The notes under the pieces were generated by a model. It was not told the DNA's origin. It saw only the letters and a program-made list of their open reading frames with translations, and made no database searches. From B30-G6 sp964633115 (GTDB taxonomy: Bacteria; Desulfobacterota; Desulfobacteria; Desulfobacterales; B30-G6), in contig CAZWEO010000003.1 in the NCBI GenBank assembly GCA_964633115.1, positions 50,390 through 114,389 of the forward strand: a DNA stretch of 64,000 bases, in the 5' to 3' direction. A program made the position numbers and the translations under genes. This document shows positions 43,239 through 51,234 of this stretch, piece by piece; the first letter of the stretch is position 1, and each line of letters opens with the position of its first letter.

Positions 43239-45033
43239 ACTTGTCTTCTGTTTCGGAAAAATAAGCTGGATTGATATACGATCGTTCTTGCTTGGATGTT
43301 TTTTTGATTAGCGTCTCAGCTTTGACTGTTTTCAATTCTATAAGTGCCTGCATGGCTACTTGGCGGTTCAAGGCGTTTTGGGATCTCAAAAGGCTAAACC
43401 CCGGCAAAATATACATATGTTTTTTAAGAAAAGGGATGGACGCATCGGAACCACACTTGCCCAGGGCCTGGTAGACCTGGAAAAGAATTTGTTTGTTACT
43501 GGATCGAATACGTTGGGTCTTAAGATAGTCCCGCAGCAATTTTTCGGTATTGCAATCACGGTGCTTACCGGCATATCTCAGAAAAAGCTGTCGAATTGAT
43601 TCATTGGGATCCGCTAGTAGATTACCCAGTTCGGAAATAGCCTTGGGGCTCCGACGAAATAGTGATTTCAAGGCGGTTTCACGAACAGCAGCGGAAGTGT
43701 GGTTGATCAGCATTTGCAAATCTGTTAACGACCCGTCATTTTGCATAAATCCCATTACATGGGCCAGCCAAACCATCAATTCGATGTCGCTCGATTGCAA
43801 AAGATCCTTGAAAGGTTGGTAATCCCTTTCCGCCTGTATACCGATGACCGTCATCAGCAATTTGCGCGTTTTTTTGGATTGCGCTTCCAGGAGCATTGGC
43901 CCCAGCGCTACTACTATATCCGCATTAAGCAACAGAAGGGCCCGTTTCAAATGGCCAAGATTCTCGACGTTACAGGCAGAGATATTCTGCCAATCGCCGG
44001 CCAATACACCCAGAAAGCCATTTTTGGAAAGCGATCCAAAAAGATCCGCCAGCATGGGGGCAGACCAATGGTTTTCTGATTTGGGTGAATACAAAGAATT
44101 ATTTAATTTTTGTAGTGTGTTATAAACGCTCTCATACGCGTAATTTTTTAGGGCATCTTTAAGTTCTTGGATTAGAAAGGCCATAACTTTGCTGAAATCA
44201 TCGGGCTGCCTTTGCTGGTGGAGGATGTAAAACAGAATATACAACACATATTCGATGCGCTCCCATTTTTCTTCTTCAAGCAGCAGATCTTGGATATAGT
44301 CACGATCTTCGTTAGTAATCTCCACCAGATTCCAGTCAAAGGCTGGCCGAAGATTCAGGTCAATCGGAAGTGGTAGTACGCCATCGACTGAGGCTGCGCC
44401 GGTTGAATCGGCATCATTGCTTGCACTAGTCTCTCCATCCTCCGCGGCTCCATAATCTCCATCATTTTCTCCACCAAATTCCCCATCATATACCTCACCA
44501 TCAACTACACCACCCAATTCGGGAATGGAAAAATCTGCACCTGTATCAAAACCGACATCTTCGGCCTCATAGCCTAAATGGGGCAGCTCCATCTCCCAAA
44601 GGGCGGTAACAATATCATTTTCGGCATCTTCGGTTAGGATTTGATGCTTTTGTAGAACCTCCAAAAATTGATACACTTCCCACTGTTCGATGGCCGGCTG
44701 AAACTCCAGGAGATAAATCCCATCACGGAATAAGATAAAAGCCAGGTTTTCCTCACTCAGAGGGCCTGCGTGAACCTCCTCTTCCTGGTGATGAATTTTT
44801 TTCTGATCAATCCGGTATTGAAGCGTTCCATATAGTTGCAGGTACTGATTCAATTCCTGTATCAACTTATTCACTGCGGTTTGAAAAATAACATGATCCT
44901 GAGGGTATAACAGAATTTTTTTAAAGGCACTGTTGAAGGCAACCATAACCTGGTGGGCCAATGATTGACTTTCAGGATCGCGTCTTTTCGATTGTGGTGT
45001 CGTTGCCTGAATGTTGGTTTTTGCTTGGGGCAT
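43210..45033 (-). CDS. HEAT-repeat protein with acidic linker
   Basis: 607 residues. The N-terminal domain (about 1-170, VMVAFNSAFKKILLYPQDHV) resembles the N-terminus of the neighbouring HD-GYP protein in style (helical, PxxHxxF-type). A linker at about 175-220 is rich in D, G and E. The C-terminal half has helical HEAT-like repeats (VRETALKSLFRRSPKAISEL, SIRQLFLRYAGKHRD, SIPFLKKHMYI). No catalytic motif was seen, so a scaffold for the HD-GYP partner is plausible (inference). Confidence 0.78.
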   Translation of the reverse strand: MPQAKTNIQATTPQSKRRDPESQSLAHQVMVAFNSAFKKILLYPQDHVIFQTAVNKLIQELNQYLQLYGTLQYRIDQKKIHHQEEEVHAGPLSEENLAFILFRDGIYLLEFQPAIEQWEVYQFLEVLQKHQILTEDAENDIVTALWEMELPHLGYEAEDVGFDTGADFSIPELGGVVDGEVYDGEFGGENDGDYGAAEDGETSASNDADSTGAASVDGVLPLPIDLNLRPAFDWNLVEITNEDRDYIQDLLLEEEKWERIEYVLYILFYILHQQRQPDDFSKVMAFLIQELKDALKNYAYESVYNTLQKLNNSLYSPKSENHWSAPMLADLFGSLSKNGFLGVLAGDWQNISACNVENLGHLKRALLLLNADIVVALGPMLLEAQSKKTRKLLMTVIGIQAERDYQPFKDLLQSSDIELMVWLAHVMGFMQNDGSLTDLQMLINHTSAAVRETALKSLFRRSPKAISELGNLLADPNESIRQLFLRYAGKHRDCNTEKLLRDYLKTQRIRSSNKQILFQVYQALGKCGSDASIPFLKKHMYILPGFSLLRSQNALNRQVAMQALIELKTVKAETLIKKTSKQERSYINPAYFSETEDKYENETANRQ

Positions 45034-45529
45034 AGATGTCAGTTGTAACCGGGTATTTTAAGAAAGCCACGGGTTTACCCATGGCGGTCCAATGCTGTCT
45101 GCTGTAACACCTGGATTTAAAGCAGGTATCATGCCAAACATATGGCTTAAAAACGAAGACCATCTAGCGCATATGGAAAATTGATAAATTCCAAGAATAC
45201 CTGGCCTTGCAGGCAAGCTAGAATAATCTAAGAGTTGTTTTTTTGAAATTTTGCGTTTATGTCTTTCCGGAATTCAGATGAATTTTGACGATATTTTGAC
45301 GGATGGTGTCAAATAAAGAAATCGCTCGAATCGGACTTATTCGGATCCAGAGGACCCGGTTTTCGCCCGATTCATGTGCTTCAGTCATTGCGTTTCCAAG
45401 CCACCGCGATTTCTTATTAACTTTCCAGGCAAGAGGCGATAAACTGTGCTTATCGCCGACAATAATCCAGAGAGTAGTTCTCTGGACACGTATGCTGGAA
45501 AGTCATCAATAGAGTGGGGAGGAATAGGG
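45034..45529. other. Divergent intergenic region before cinA
   Basis: Contains an inverted repeat TTTGAC-N7-GTCAAA (45295-45313) and a direct repeat of TTTTGACG just before it. A small + frame at 45303 has no convincing ribosome site. Otherwise nothing recognised. Confidence 0.4.
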
Positions 45530-46783
45530 ATGAAGGCCGAAATACTTGCAACCGGTGATGAGATACGTTCAGGTGCACTCGTGGACTCAAATTCAGCCTA
45601 TATTGCCGAAAGACTGGAGTCCATAGGCATCGCAGTCAACCGCCATATCTGCGTGGGTGATGAACTGGATACGCTGGTGGCAACATTTAAAGAGATTGCC
45701 AACAGTGCCGATATTTGTGTGGCCACCGGGGGGTTGGGACCCACCAGCGATGACTTGACGGCTGAAGCGGCTGCCAAGGCTGTTGGGCAGCCCCAGGATT
45801 TGGATCCGCGTGCGCTGGCTGATATTGAACGTTTTTTCAAGGAGCGCCAGCGCAAGATGACCGATTCCAATAAAAAGCAGGCCATGTTGCCGCGCACCGC
45901 GCAGGCCATGTACAATCCCATTGGAACGGCACCAGGCTTCAGTTTGCAGATCGGAAAATGCCGCTTTTTCTTTTTGCCGGGCGTGCCTCCCGAAATGAAG
46001 CGCATACTATCCCAGGACGTATTGCCCAGAATCCAAAAAATGCCAGGTGCTACCCAGGGCCATTGTCTGGTTCGATCAATTTCAACCTTTGGATTGACGG
46101 AATCGGTTACAGGTGACTTGGTGGCTGATTTGATCCATGATTTTCCGGAAATCAAACTTGGTCTGCGGGCCAAATTTCCCGAGATTCATGTGAAGCTTTA
46201 TTTAAACGGAGAAGACTTGGCATTGATGCAAGACAGGCTGGCGGCCGCTGCCCAGTGGGTTCTAAAGCGGCTGGGCAGCCATGTGCTATCCTCCCAAGGT
46301 GAATCCATGCAGGCGGTGGTCGGTGAGTTATTGCGGCAGCATCAAGCGACGCTGGCAGTGGCCGAGAGTTGCACGGGTGGACGTATTGCCAATTGGCTTA
46401 CGGATGTTCCCGGTAGTTCCGACTATTTTATATTTTCAGGTGTAACCTATGCCAATACCGCCAAGACCAACATTTTGGGTGTTTCCCCAGAGCTGTTGGA
46501 TCAACATGGTGCTGTCCACGAAGAAACAGCCAAAGCCATGGCAGCGGGTGCACGGCATGTATCTCAAGCAACCTATGGTCTGGCTACAACCGGTATTGCC
46601 GGCCCAGGCGGCGGGTCCCCAGAAAAGCCCGTGGGAACCGTCTGCGTTGCCTTGGCCACGCCAGAGCAAGTTGTGGTACGGCAACTCTTTTTTCCCTTTG
46701 GTAAGCGCGGTATGAACAAAACCATTTTTGCCATGGCGGCGCTGGATATGTTGCGGAAGGAGTTGTTAGAACAACAGGGTTAA
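45530..46783 (+). CDS. cinA: CinA family protein / nicotinamide-nucleotide amidase
   Basis: 417 residues. The N-terminal MoCF-like domain (ILATGDEIRSGALVDSNSAY, then CVATGGLGPTSDDLTAEA) corresponds to the ADP-ribose pyrophosphatase/COG1058 part. The C-terminal PncC domain (VAESCTGGRIANWLTDVPGS, TTGIAGPGGGSPEKPVGTVC) deamidates NMN in pyridine-nucleotide recycling. ATG 45530 lies behind GGGGAGG; an earlier in-frame start at 45446 is rejected. Confidence 0.95.
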   Translation: MKAEILATGDEIRSGALVDSNSAYIAERLESIGIAVNRHICVGDELDTLVATFKEIANSADICVATGGLGPTSDDLTAEAAAKAVGQPQDLDPRALADIERFFKERQRKMTDSNKKQAMLPRTAQAMYNPIGTAPGFSLQIGKCRFFFLPGVPPEMKRILSQDVLPRIQKMPGATQGHCLVRSISTFGLTESVTGDLVADLIHDFPEIKLGLRAKFPEIHVKLYLNGEDLALMQDRLAAAAQWVLKRLGSHVLSSQGESMQAVVGELLRQHQATLAVAESCTGGRIANWLTDVPGSSDYFIFSGVTYANTAKTNILGVSPELLDQHGAVHEETAKAMAAGARHVSQATYGLATTGIAGPGGGSPEKPVGTVCVALATPEQVVVRQLFFPFGKRGMNKTIFAMAALDMLRKELLEQQG

Positions 46784-46795
46784 GGTTTGGAGGGA

Positions 46796-46856
46796 CTACG
46801 GGTAACGGGTTGCGAGTTACGAGTTGCCAAAAGCGTTCGACAACACGCAACCCGAA
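46796..46856. repeat. G-rich degenerate repeat tract
   Basis: Short run of GGGTAACGGGTTGCGAGTTA-type units, reverse-complement in style to the C-rich tract at 5341-5489. It lies between cinA and the hydrolase gene and opens a false upstream extension of the hydrolase frame. Confidence 0.55.
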
Positions 46857-46870
46857 ACAAGGTATACACG

Positions 46871-47713
46871 ATGGCATTAATTTTAATAATTATATTTGGT
46901 ATAATCGGCACTTATCTCCTTATCACTCTTTTGCTATCCTTTGTCGTTCAGCGCTTTCCACGAGACCCGGTCGATGACAAACCTGACTGGGGCAAGGTAA
47001 CCGATACCAAAATAGCGGCTCGAGACGGCGGCCAGCTTGAAGTTTGGCGGGTGGAGCCAGACGGACCATCGCGCGGTACGATTGTTTTTGCCCATGGTTG
47101 GGGACGTAACCGTGATCGCATGGTTCCCAGGGCCCGAATATTCGCCGGGATGGGATTCACGACCGTGATGCACAGTGCTCGCGATCATGGTGGTTCCAGC
47201 CCAGTGTGCCAGGTCAATGCGGTTATGTTTGCCCAGGATATTCAAAGTGTAATTGATTGGATCGATGAACCCGTACTTTTATACGGCCATTCGGCCGGTG
47301 CAGCTGGCGCTATTATTGCTGCTCATGAGAATCAGGACATGATCAGACTGCTTTATCTTGAAGCCAGCTATGCTGACACCAAGACCGGCCTTTTGAGCCT
47401 ATATAAGTGGGCCAACTGGTTCTTTGGAACCTTTTTCGGCCCCATGATCATTTTTTGGTGGGATCTTTTTTATCGTGGGGCCATGGACCGTTACAGCCCC
47501 ATCAATTTGGCTCCAGATTTGAAAATGCCGGTCATGATAATTCACGGCGAAAAAGATCAACGTTTCCCTTCGGAGTTTGCCCATACCTTACGGCAGGGAT
47601 TTGGGCACGCTAACGTGGATATGTATATCGCTCCAGGTGCCAGTCATAGCAATTCAAGCCTCACCCCAGGGTATGCCGCCGCCGTAAAAGCATTTATTGA
47701 TCGTTATCTATAA
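46871..47713 (+). CDS. Membrane-anchored alpha/beta hydrolase
   Basis: 280 residues. An N-terminal membrane helix (about 1-25, MALILIIIFGIIGTYLLITL) is followed by an alpha/beta-hydrolase fold: oxyanion loop FAHGWGRNRDRMV, nucleophile elbow YGHSAGAAGA (Ser at about 147), acid region VMIIHGEKDQRFPSE, and catalytic His in PGASHSNS. Likely an esterase or thioesterase; substrate unknown. ATG 46871 follows AAGG; the frame upstream runs through repeat DNA. No partner operon. Confidence 0.85.
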   Translation: MALILIIIFGIIGTYLLITLLLSFVVQRFPRDPVDDKPDWGKVTDTKIAARDGGQLEVWRVEPDGPSRGTIVFAHGWGRNRDRMVPRARIFAGMGFTTVMHSARDHGGSSPVCQVNAVMFAQDIQSVIDWIDEPVLLYGHSAGAAGAIIAAHENQDMIRLLYLEASYADTKTGLLSLYKWANWFFGTFFGPMIIFWWDLFYRGAMDRYSPINLAPDLKMPVMIIHGEKDQRFPSEFAHTLRQGFGHANVDMYIAPGASHSNSSLTPGYAAAVKAFIDRYL

Positions 47714-47790
47714 TGCCCACCAGCATAACTCCCTTCATCAGCCACCGGTGGTCGCTGATTTGAATGTTTTAAGGATATCGGATATCATTT

Positions 47791-47979
47791 GTGATGGTCA
47801 CGGCAAAGGTAGTTGGTGTGGATATCTGTTCACTCTGGTTGCTGGACGGTGAGGGCGATAACCGCCACATTTGACTTAAAGCGACCCAGGCCTATCGCTG
47901 GATCCAGAAACGGAGTATGGATTCGCGTAAATCCATCCGGCATGTGGCTGAGGCCGTCCTGCTTTCCGACGAGCTCTAA
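47791..47979 (+). pseudogene. Remnant of a GAF-domain gene
   Basis: Translating this stretch gives AKVVGVDICSLWLLDGEGDN RHI, then a stop at 47872-47874, then LKATQAYRWIQKRSMDSRKS and IRHVAEAVLLSDEL before another stop. The order (GVDxCSLWLLD, then LKATQA, then I.HVAE) matches the start of a GAF domain. The rest of the gene is missing, so it is a decayed fragment. Confidence 0.55.
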
Positions 47980-48289
47980 TGCGCATAATCAGAAGGCTTT
48001 CAAGGACGGTTCCACCAAAGAAGAAATCTTTGTCAACTATCGTAAATTAAAGAAAACCTACGGAAAGGACCTGGATAGCATGCCCCTGGGCGCCGTCGGC
48101 ATCTACAGTGCCTCGGAGAAACTGCGGGTCGGCTTGCAGCAGCTCATGGCCGGTTCCAGAAAATTGGGCACCCATCTTATTACGCGCGACGACTTGGTGA
48201 GCTTGACAGAAGAGGCTGCCAAGGTCACCAAGATCCCGTACATTATGGATTCGTATCGCGAGGAAGCCTTAGCCATTATCGATGCTTAA
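47975..48289 (+). pseudogene. C-terminal fragment of an FMN-binding glutamate-synthase-type protein
   Basis: About 104 codons: KDGSTKEEIFVNYRKLKKTY, then LGAVGIYSASEKLRVGLQQL, MAGSRK and DDLVSLTEEAAKVTKIPYIM, ending at a stop. The pattern (GLQQLMAG.RK, ..RDDL..LTEEAAK..GIPYVMD) recalls the C-terminus of archaeal-type glutamate synthase relatives. No start codon with a ribosome site is seen, and the 5' side abuts GAF remnants. It is probably a truncated remnant. The call is from memory of the family. Confidence 0.45.
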
Positions 48290-48311
48290 CAGTGGCATCT
48301 AACCCGTAATC

Positions 48312-48367
48312 ACCGGGGCGCTGGATCGTCTGTTGTTGTTTAACATGCCTACCACCCCCGGTTTTTT
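48312..48367 (+). terminator. Likely terminator with a long loop
   Basis: ACCGGGG (48312-48318) pairs with CCCCGGT (48356-48362), followed by five T. The 37-nt loop is unusually long. It would be the original end of the truncated gene at 47975-48289. The following 48368-48577 holds CCTAACAGCCTAA-type simple repeats and no gene. Confidence 0.5.
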
Positions 48368-48577
48368 GCGGTCATATCGATCTTCGATTTAGAAGCCCAA
48401 TAGACTTCTAACTTGTAGTAATATTCCGGCATTCAATTTAGCCCGCAGCAACCTAATAGCCTAACAGACTTCAGCCTAACAGCCTAAAGTATAGCTTACA
48501 TTTCTCACAAACATGAGTGGTTCAGGAACAAGGCATTTCAATCCGATGACGTAGTTCTTTACCTTGAGAATGGCAGG

Positions 48578-49804
48578 CTAAAGGTTTTTAGCATGGGCCA
48601 ACATATTCTTATTTATGGCAATACCCAGATCGGGTTGAACAAGATCATGATGTTTTTCAACAAACGGCAGGTAAACTAAAATATAGCTTCTGGGTTTAAC
48701 TTGGATGTCCGCTAGGATGGTTTCGATCTTACTTCTTGGCTTGATGATACCAGCCAGAACCAATTTCAGACTCTCGATTCCTTCGGTCAGGGGTAGGTTG
48801 ACCTGATGCAAATTGCCTTTGGGAACACCGGTTTGAAATGGACCAGTGGGTTGCGAAACAGTGAGGTTTTGGGAAAGCCTCAGCAAAAATTGGGGTCTTA
48901 TTTTAAAAGCCGGACTCCAGAAGTGGAAGGGTGCCTCTGCAAATCCAGGTGGCACAACTTTGGGAAGATTGGCCTCACGCACGAGGTCGGTATAGGTTGC
49001 CAGCTTTAATCCCATTATATCTGCCTTGAAGCGCCAAAAAGGCATGTAGCGTTGCGGTTCGCCGGGTCCTGGCATGTATGCGGCGCTCAACTTTGAGAAT
49101 CCGCGATCTTCTGGTTGATAGACCGAGGCACAGTTGGTGCAATGTAGCACCAATGAATCACGCTGTCCTTCTAAGTCCCAACCGCAATAGGGGCAAAGCG
49201 TGGCTAAAAAATGGATGCCACTACTGGGCTTTGCCTCGGGAAGGCTATGAAGATTTAGATCGTAGGTTCGCTCCGGTGAGATAGGCTCATTGAGGACCCC
49301 GTCATAAAGGTATTTATCCACATAAAAGGGCGCGTAAATCATACTGACGGTGTCACCGATAAAGGCCTGATGAATTATGTTGCGGGAACCCCTTGGTTTG
49401 TAGCGCTGGCGTAGTGTCTGCGTGACGGTCTCGAGCGGAAGGTTATGTTGCAGATAGCGCGCAGGTGGTGCCTGCCGCGAAAATTTCAATTTAAGCACCT
49501 GGCTGCGAAAACCGAGCGTATTGGGAAAAAGATGTGATTGGATCGCTTGCAAACTGACGTCCACAAACTGATGCTGAATTTTTCTGGGAACACATGAAAA
49601 CAGCATGCCTTTAAAACGCCAGTAAGGCAAAAAGACCAGGTGTTGGTGGGCGGGAATTTTATCCGGCAACTCGTATCGAAAGTAGCGTTTGGTCTGGAGA
49701 TAGGACTTCACGCGACAAAACTCGCAGGTGAAAAGCCGATCGGTTTCTTCTAAAAGGGCCGGCGCGCCACACTGGGGGCATTGGTAGTCGATTTGGAATT
49801 GAAT
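48578..49804 (-). CDS. Zinc-ribbon protein with apparent AUU start
   Basis: About 408 residues. Cys pairs define two zinc ribbons: CPQCGAP...FTCEFCRV near the N-terminus and CPYCGWD...HCTNC near residue 220. Remaining parts repeat FLPYWRFKGMLFS-type and MPFWRFKADIMG-type blocks, so the protein looks internally duplicated. The first GTG in frame (49711) would cut the first ribbon in two. Upstream the frame stays open to ATT at 49804, preceded at 6 nt by GGAG, with no ATG, GTG or TTG between. No known family was recognised. The SPFH-like zinc-ribbon protein lies upstream on the same strand. Confidence 0.75.
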   Translation of the reverse strand: MQFQIDYQCPQCGAPALLEETDRLFTCEFCRVKSYLQTKRYFRYELPDKIPAHQHLVFLPYWRFKGMLFSCVPRKIQHQFVDVSLQAIQSHLFPNTLGFRSQVLKLKFSRQAPPARYLQHNLPLETVTQTLRQRYKPRGSRNIIHQAFIGDTVSMIYAPFYVDKYLYDGVLNEPISPERTYDLNLHSLPEAKPSSGIHFLATLCPYCGWDLEGQRDSLVLHCTNCASVYQPEDRGFSKLSAAYMPGPGEPQRYMPFWRFKADIMGLKLATYTDLVREANLPKVVPPGFAEAPFHFWSPAFKIRPQFLLRLSQNLTVSQPTGPFQTGVPKGNLHQVNLPLTEGIESLKLVLAGIIKPRSKIETILADIQVKPRSYILVYLPFVEKHHDLVQPDLGIAINKNMLAHAKNL

Positions 49805-49887
49805 AGTAAGCTCCTACGGTTTTATAATAAGCTCAAGAGACATTGAATAACTTCATATAGCAAGTACATCAACCAACATAAACTCTG

Positions 49888-50036
49888 AGTAATTACGCTT
49901 CGCTGTCATTGATAGTAATTTGCTTCGCGTTAATGATCGTAGCTGATAGCCAGACGCCACAATAAATGACGCGCGAAGCGCTAATGTCGTCCGTAGGACA
50001 AATAACGCCCGAAGGGTAAATGACAGCCGTAGGCGT
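49888..50036. repeat. Array of 18-bp mini-hairpin repeats
   Basis: Four head-to-tail 18-nt units (49965-50036) follow AATGAC-GYCC-GWA-GGRC. Each contains its own 3-4 bp stem with a GAA or GTA loop: GCGC/GCGC, GTCC/GGAC, GCCC/GGGT, GCC/GGC. Degenerate units with CTTCGC cores extend back to about 49888. The last unit overlaps the stop codon of the next gene. Confidence 0.8.
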
Positions 50037-51169
50037 TAGGTCAGCTTCTCACCGCAACTACTGCAAAACTTAGCATCCGCCAAATTTTCGCCGCCGCATC
50101 CGCCGCAAAATTTGGGTGCTGGTTTTTCTTCGGCTGGATGTCCGCAGCGCGAGCAGAACTTGGCGTTGGCCGTTAGATTTTTATTGCAATGGGTACACTG
50201 CCGGATGACCAATTGCTGGTGGCCACAGTACAAACAGAATTTGGCATCAGCCGGAATTTCATTGTGACACTCCTGGCATTCGGTTGCATCGGTGGCCGCC
50301 TGTGGGGGAGTCTTTCCGTCCGCGCTGAAATAACGCGCAAACATGGCCGGCATCATCAGGCCCATACTGGTACCCATGCCCATGCCTGCGCCTGAAGATT
50401 CTGCTTCCGATGCTTTTTCCATGGCCATGGCTGCCTTCATTTGCATGAGCTTGTTCATATCGTCAAAAACACCCATGCGACTGCGATCGTCTATGGCTTC
50501 CTGGACTTCTGGCGGGGGTGTAATCGAATTCAGATACAGATGCGTTAAGGCCAGACCAAAATGGCTAAAATCTTCTTGCAAACGTTTGGCAAGGCCTTCG
50601 GAAAGTTCATCATATTTGGCAGGCAGATTTAGAATGGAATCAATGGTTTCACCCATGTAATCGTTAAATCGGGACACTATTACACGATTAAGATATTCCT
50701 CGACTTCTTCAGTGGTATAGATCCCCTGGGTGCCCACCATGCTGTTAACGAACAAAACTGGCTGGACAATTTGCAAATTGAATATGCCAAAAGCCCGTAG
50801 ACGGATCAAACCCAACTCGCTGTCTTTGAATGCCACGGGATCACGGGTGCCCCATTTAAGATTGGTGAAAATCTTTAAATTGATGAAATAAACTTCCGCA
50901 CGCAGAGGGCTATTCATGGCCCAGGGGATACTGGCAATCTTAGTTAAAATAGGTATGTTGCCGGTTTTGAGGGTATGACGGCCGGCACCAAAAGCCTCAA
51001 TGGCTTTGCCTTTATAAAAAAAGACCCCAGCCTGGCTTTCCCGTATGGTTAATTGGGCGCCGTATTTAATTTCCCCGGAGCCATTTTCCGGAATTCTGTG
51101 AACCAGTTCTTTTCCGGTGTCATCAAACCATTCCAGGTTTTCTAAAAAGATAACATTGTCAGTACCCAT
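50036..51169 (-). CDS. SPFH / virion-core-like protein with C-terminal zinc ribbons
   Basis: 377 residues. The N-terminal two thirds match the SPFH-like virion core protein family (YdjI type): GAQLTIRESQAGVFFYKGKA, FGAGRHTLKTGNIPILTKI and LPAKYDELSEGLAKRLQEDF. A Met/Gly-rich stretch (MGMGTSMGLMMPAMF) follows, then three CxxC zinc ribbons (CQECH...CLYCG, CTHCN...CSRCG, CGGCG...CSSCG). Such proteins are thought to scaffold membrane-stress or envelope complexes. The ribosome site AAAGGAG precedes the ATG. Confidence 0.83.
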   Translation of the reverse strand: MGTDNVIFLENLEWFDDTGKELVHRIPENGSGEIKYGAQLTIRESQAGVFFYKGKAIEAFGAGRHTLKTGNIPILTKIASIPWAMNSPLRAEVYFINLKIFTNLKWGTRDPVAFKDSELGLIRLRAFGIFNLQIVQPVLFVNSMVGTQGIYTTEEVEEYLNRVIVSRFNDYMGETIDSILNLPAKYDELSEGLAKRLQEDFSHFGLALTHLYLNSITPPPEVQEAIDDRSRMGVFDDMNKLMQMKAAMAMEKASEAESSGAGMGMGTSMGLMMPAMFARYFSADGKTPPQAATDATECQECHNEIPADAKFCLYCGHQQLVIRQCTHCNKNLTANAKFCSRCGHPAEEKPAPKFCGGCGGENLADAKFCSSCGEKLT

Positions 51170-51234
51170 GTTTTTATGCTCCTTTAGAGATCGTTTGGTT
51201 ATAAGCTAGTTAGCAGTCAGGGTCGGAACCAAAT

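Noticed and set aside
45303..45512. Small frame before cinA
   Set aside because: No ribosome site; overlaps the inverted-repeat region and the upstream part of the cinA frame.
49704..49711. GTG 49711 as the start of the zinc-ribbon gene
   Set aside because: It would cut through the first CxxC...CxxC ribbon, and no ribosome site lies before it.
49888..50036. CRISPR array
   Set aside because: Units are directly adjacent without spacers, each only 18 nt, and no cas genes are present.
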